Source of the DNA: Pseudomonadota bacterium
GTDB lineage: Bacteria; Pseudomonadota; Gammaproteobacteria; Natronospirales; REEB76
Assembly (NCBI GenBank): GCA_021779005.1
Contig: JAJYBN010000047.1
Coordinates: 1-7,529 of the forward strand
DNA length: 7,529 nucleotides
Reading direction: 5' to 3'
Shown: piece after piece, positions 6,965 to 7,529 of the stretch
Layout of the letters: each line of letters begins with the position of its first letter
Numbering within the stretch: position 1 is the first letter of the stretch
Notes under the pieces: model-generated
Seen by the model: the letters and a program-made list of their open reading frames with translations, nothing else
The model's database searches: none
Told to the model about the DNA's origin: nothing
Translations under genes and position numbers: made by a program

Positions 6965-7450
6965 GTGTTTGAATTGAAAAAAACAGCTTCTGACAGCAAG
7001 CACGAGTTTTATCGTGAGCTAGCTGCGCAGGCGCGCAGCCTGTTGCGCGACGAACGTGATCTGACCGCCAATGCGGCCAATCTGTCGGCGTTGCTGTATC
7101 ACAGCATGCCGGACGTGAACTGGGTGGGCTTCTATTTTCTCAAGGATGGCGAACTGGTGGTGGGTCCATTCCAGGGCAAACCGGCCTGCGTACGCATCGC
7201 CTTGGGCAAGGGTGTGTGTGGTATAGCAGCCACCAGACGCGAAACTATCCTGGTGCCGGACGTGAATCAGTTCCCAGGACACATCTTCTGCGACAGTGAT
7301 TCAAGATCTGAAATAGTGTTGCCATTGATCCGGGATGGTGAATTATTGGGGGTACTGGATATCGACAGTCCCAGGCTCGCGCGATTCGATGAGGAAGACC
7401 GGACCAATCTGGAAAAATTATCGACAGTTTTTCTGGATGCGCTAGGCTAA
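6965..7450 (+). CDS. msrC: Free methionine-(R)-sulfoxide reductase, GAF-domain type
   Basis: The product is 161 aa from GTG 6965 (E. coli MsrC 165 aa). The enzyme is a single GAF domain that reduces free L-methionine-(R)-sulfoxide in the cytoplasm, with a disulfide cascade later reset by thioredoxin or glutaredoxin. All three family cysteines are present with the E. coli spacing: Cys75 (GPFQGKPACVRI), Cys85 (GKGVCG) and Cys109 (HIFCDSDSRSEIVLP). They are separated by 10 and 24 residues, as for E. coli C84, C94 and C118. NWVGFYFL and LLGVLDIDSPRLARFDEED are further hallmarks. The frame is open upstream into sppA, but there it encodes sequence unlike the family. Either GTG 6965 or TTG 6974 fits the family N-terminus, and the Shine-Dalgarno sequence is weak for both. 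It probably belongs to the sppA transcript. Confidence 0.94.
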   Translation: MFELKKTASDSKHEFYRELAAQARSLLRDERDLTANAANLSALLYHSMPDVNWVGFYFLKDGELVVGPFQGKPACVRIALGKGVCGIAATRRETILVPDVNQFPGHIFCDSDSRSEIVLPLIRDGELLGVLDIDSPRLARFDEEDRTNLEKLSTVFLDALG

Positions 7451-7451
7451 C

Positions 7452-7529
7452 TTAAACTCTCTCGCCGATAGCCTGCCCCATGTGCACGCTGGAGCCGGCC
7501 TCCAGCTTAGAGTTCCAGTGGATCCGTTG
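7452..7529 (-). CDS. Possible 3' end of a convergent gene (partial, unidentified)
   Basis: On the minus strand an uninterrupted 25-codon frame runs in from the right edge. It ends in TAA one base away from the msrC stop and reads RIHWNSKLEAGSSVHMGQAIGERV near its end. The mix of residues looks protein-like, and a tail-to-tail neighbour is a common arrangement. However, 25 codons is short and the plus strand has an open frame here too (ATG at 7480). I do not recognise the family. GQAIG is a motif shared by several unrelated beta-domain proteins and does not identify it. Confidence 0.35.
   Translation of the reverse strand, partial: QRIHWNSKLEAGSSVHMGQAIGERV
7488..7506. other. Perfect 7-bp inverted repeat downstream of msrC
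   Basis: GCTGGAG (7488-7494) and CTCCAGC (7500-7506) flank CCGGC. It lies 37 bases after the msrC stop, where a terminator would be expected, but no T run follows on either strand. It may simply be coding sequence of the possible convergent gene (codons for L-E-A-G-S). Confidence 0.4.

Overview
The window is a compact bacterial chromosomal segment, most likely gammaproteobacterial. It carries the conserved order rpsP-rimM-trmD-rplS, and its SppA is the long two-domain form with an N-terminal membrane anchor, as in Escherichia coli. Base composition is moderately GC-rich throughout, with no visible change in codon style between genes. No mobile element, CRISPR array, tRNA or rRNA is visible, and no gene-free stretch exceeds about 80 bases. 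The genus cannot be named from the sequence alone.

Positions 1-1763 hold the ribosomal protein/tRNA modification operon: the last 14 codons of rpsP (bS16), rimM (30S maturation factor), trmD (tRNA m1G37 methyltransferase) and rplS (bL19). It is closed by a near-ideal rho-independent terminator: a 9-bp perfect stem, a 3-nt loop and a T-rich tail. These genes couple ribosome assembly with tRNA modification.

Positions 1777-7450 hold four more plus-strand genes with short spacers and no obvious terminator between them. They are a secreted, proline-rich TPR protein of unknown role, a compact group II PLP-dependent decarboxylase of unknown substrate, the membrane-anchored signal peptide peptidase SppA, and the GAF-fold free methionine-(R)-sulfoxide reductase (MsrC/fRMsr). 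They may form one transcription unit. An extended -10-like motif sits immediately before the rplS terminator hairpin and could start this unit inside the hairpin. SppA and MsrC suggest envelope protein turnover and oxidative damage repair, but a shared pathway with the TPR protein and the decarboxylase is only an inference.

The last 79 bases contain a possible 3' end of a convergent minus-strand gene, which is not identified. Most of the window is ordinary core genome. The parts worth a second look are the TPR/decarboxylase pair, the promoter-in-terminator arrangement, and several start sites without Shine-Dalgarno sequences. I found no convincing evidence for an undescribed biological system.
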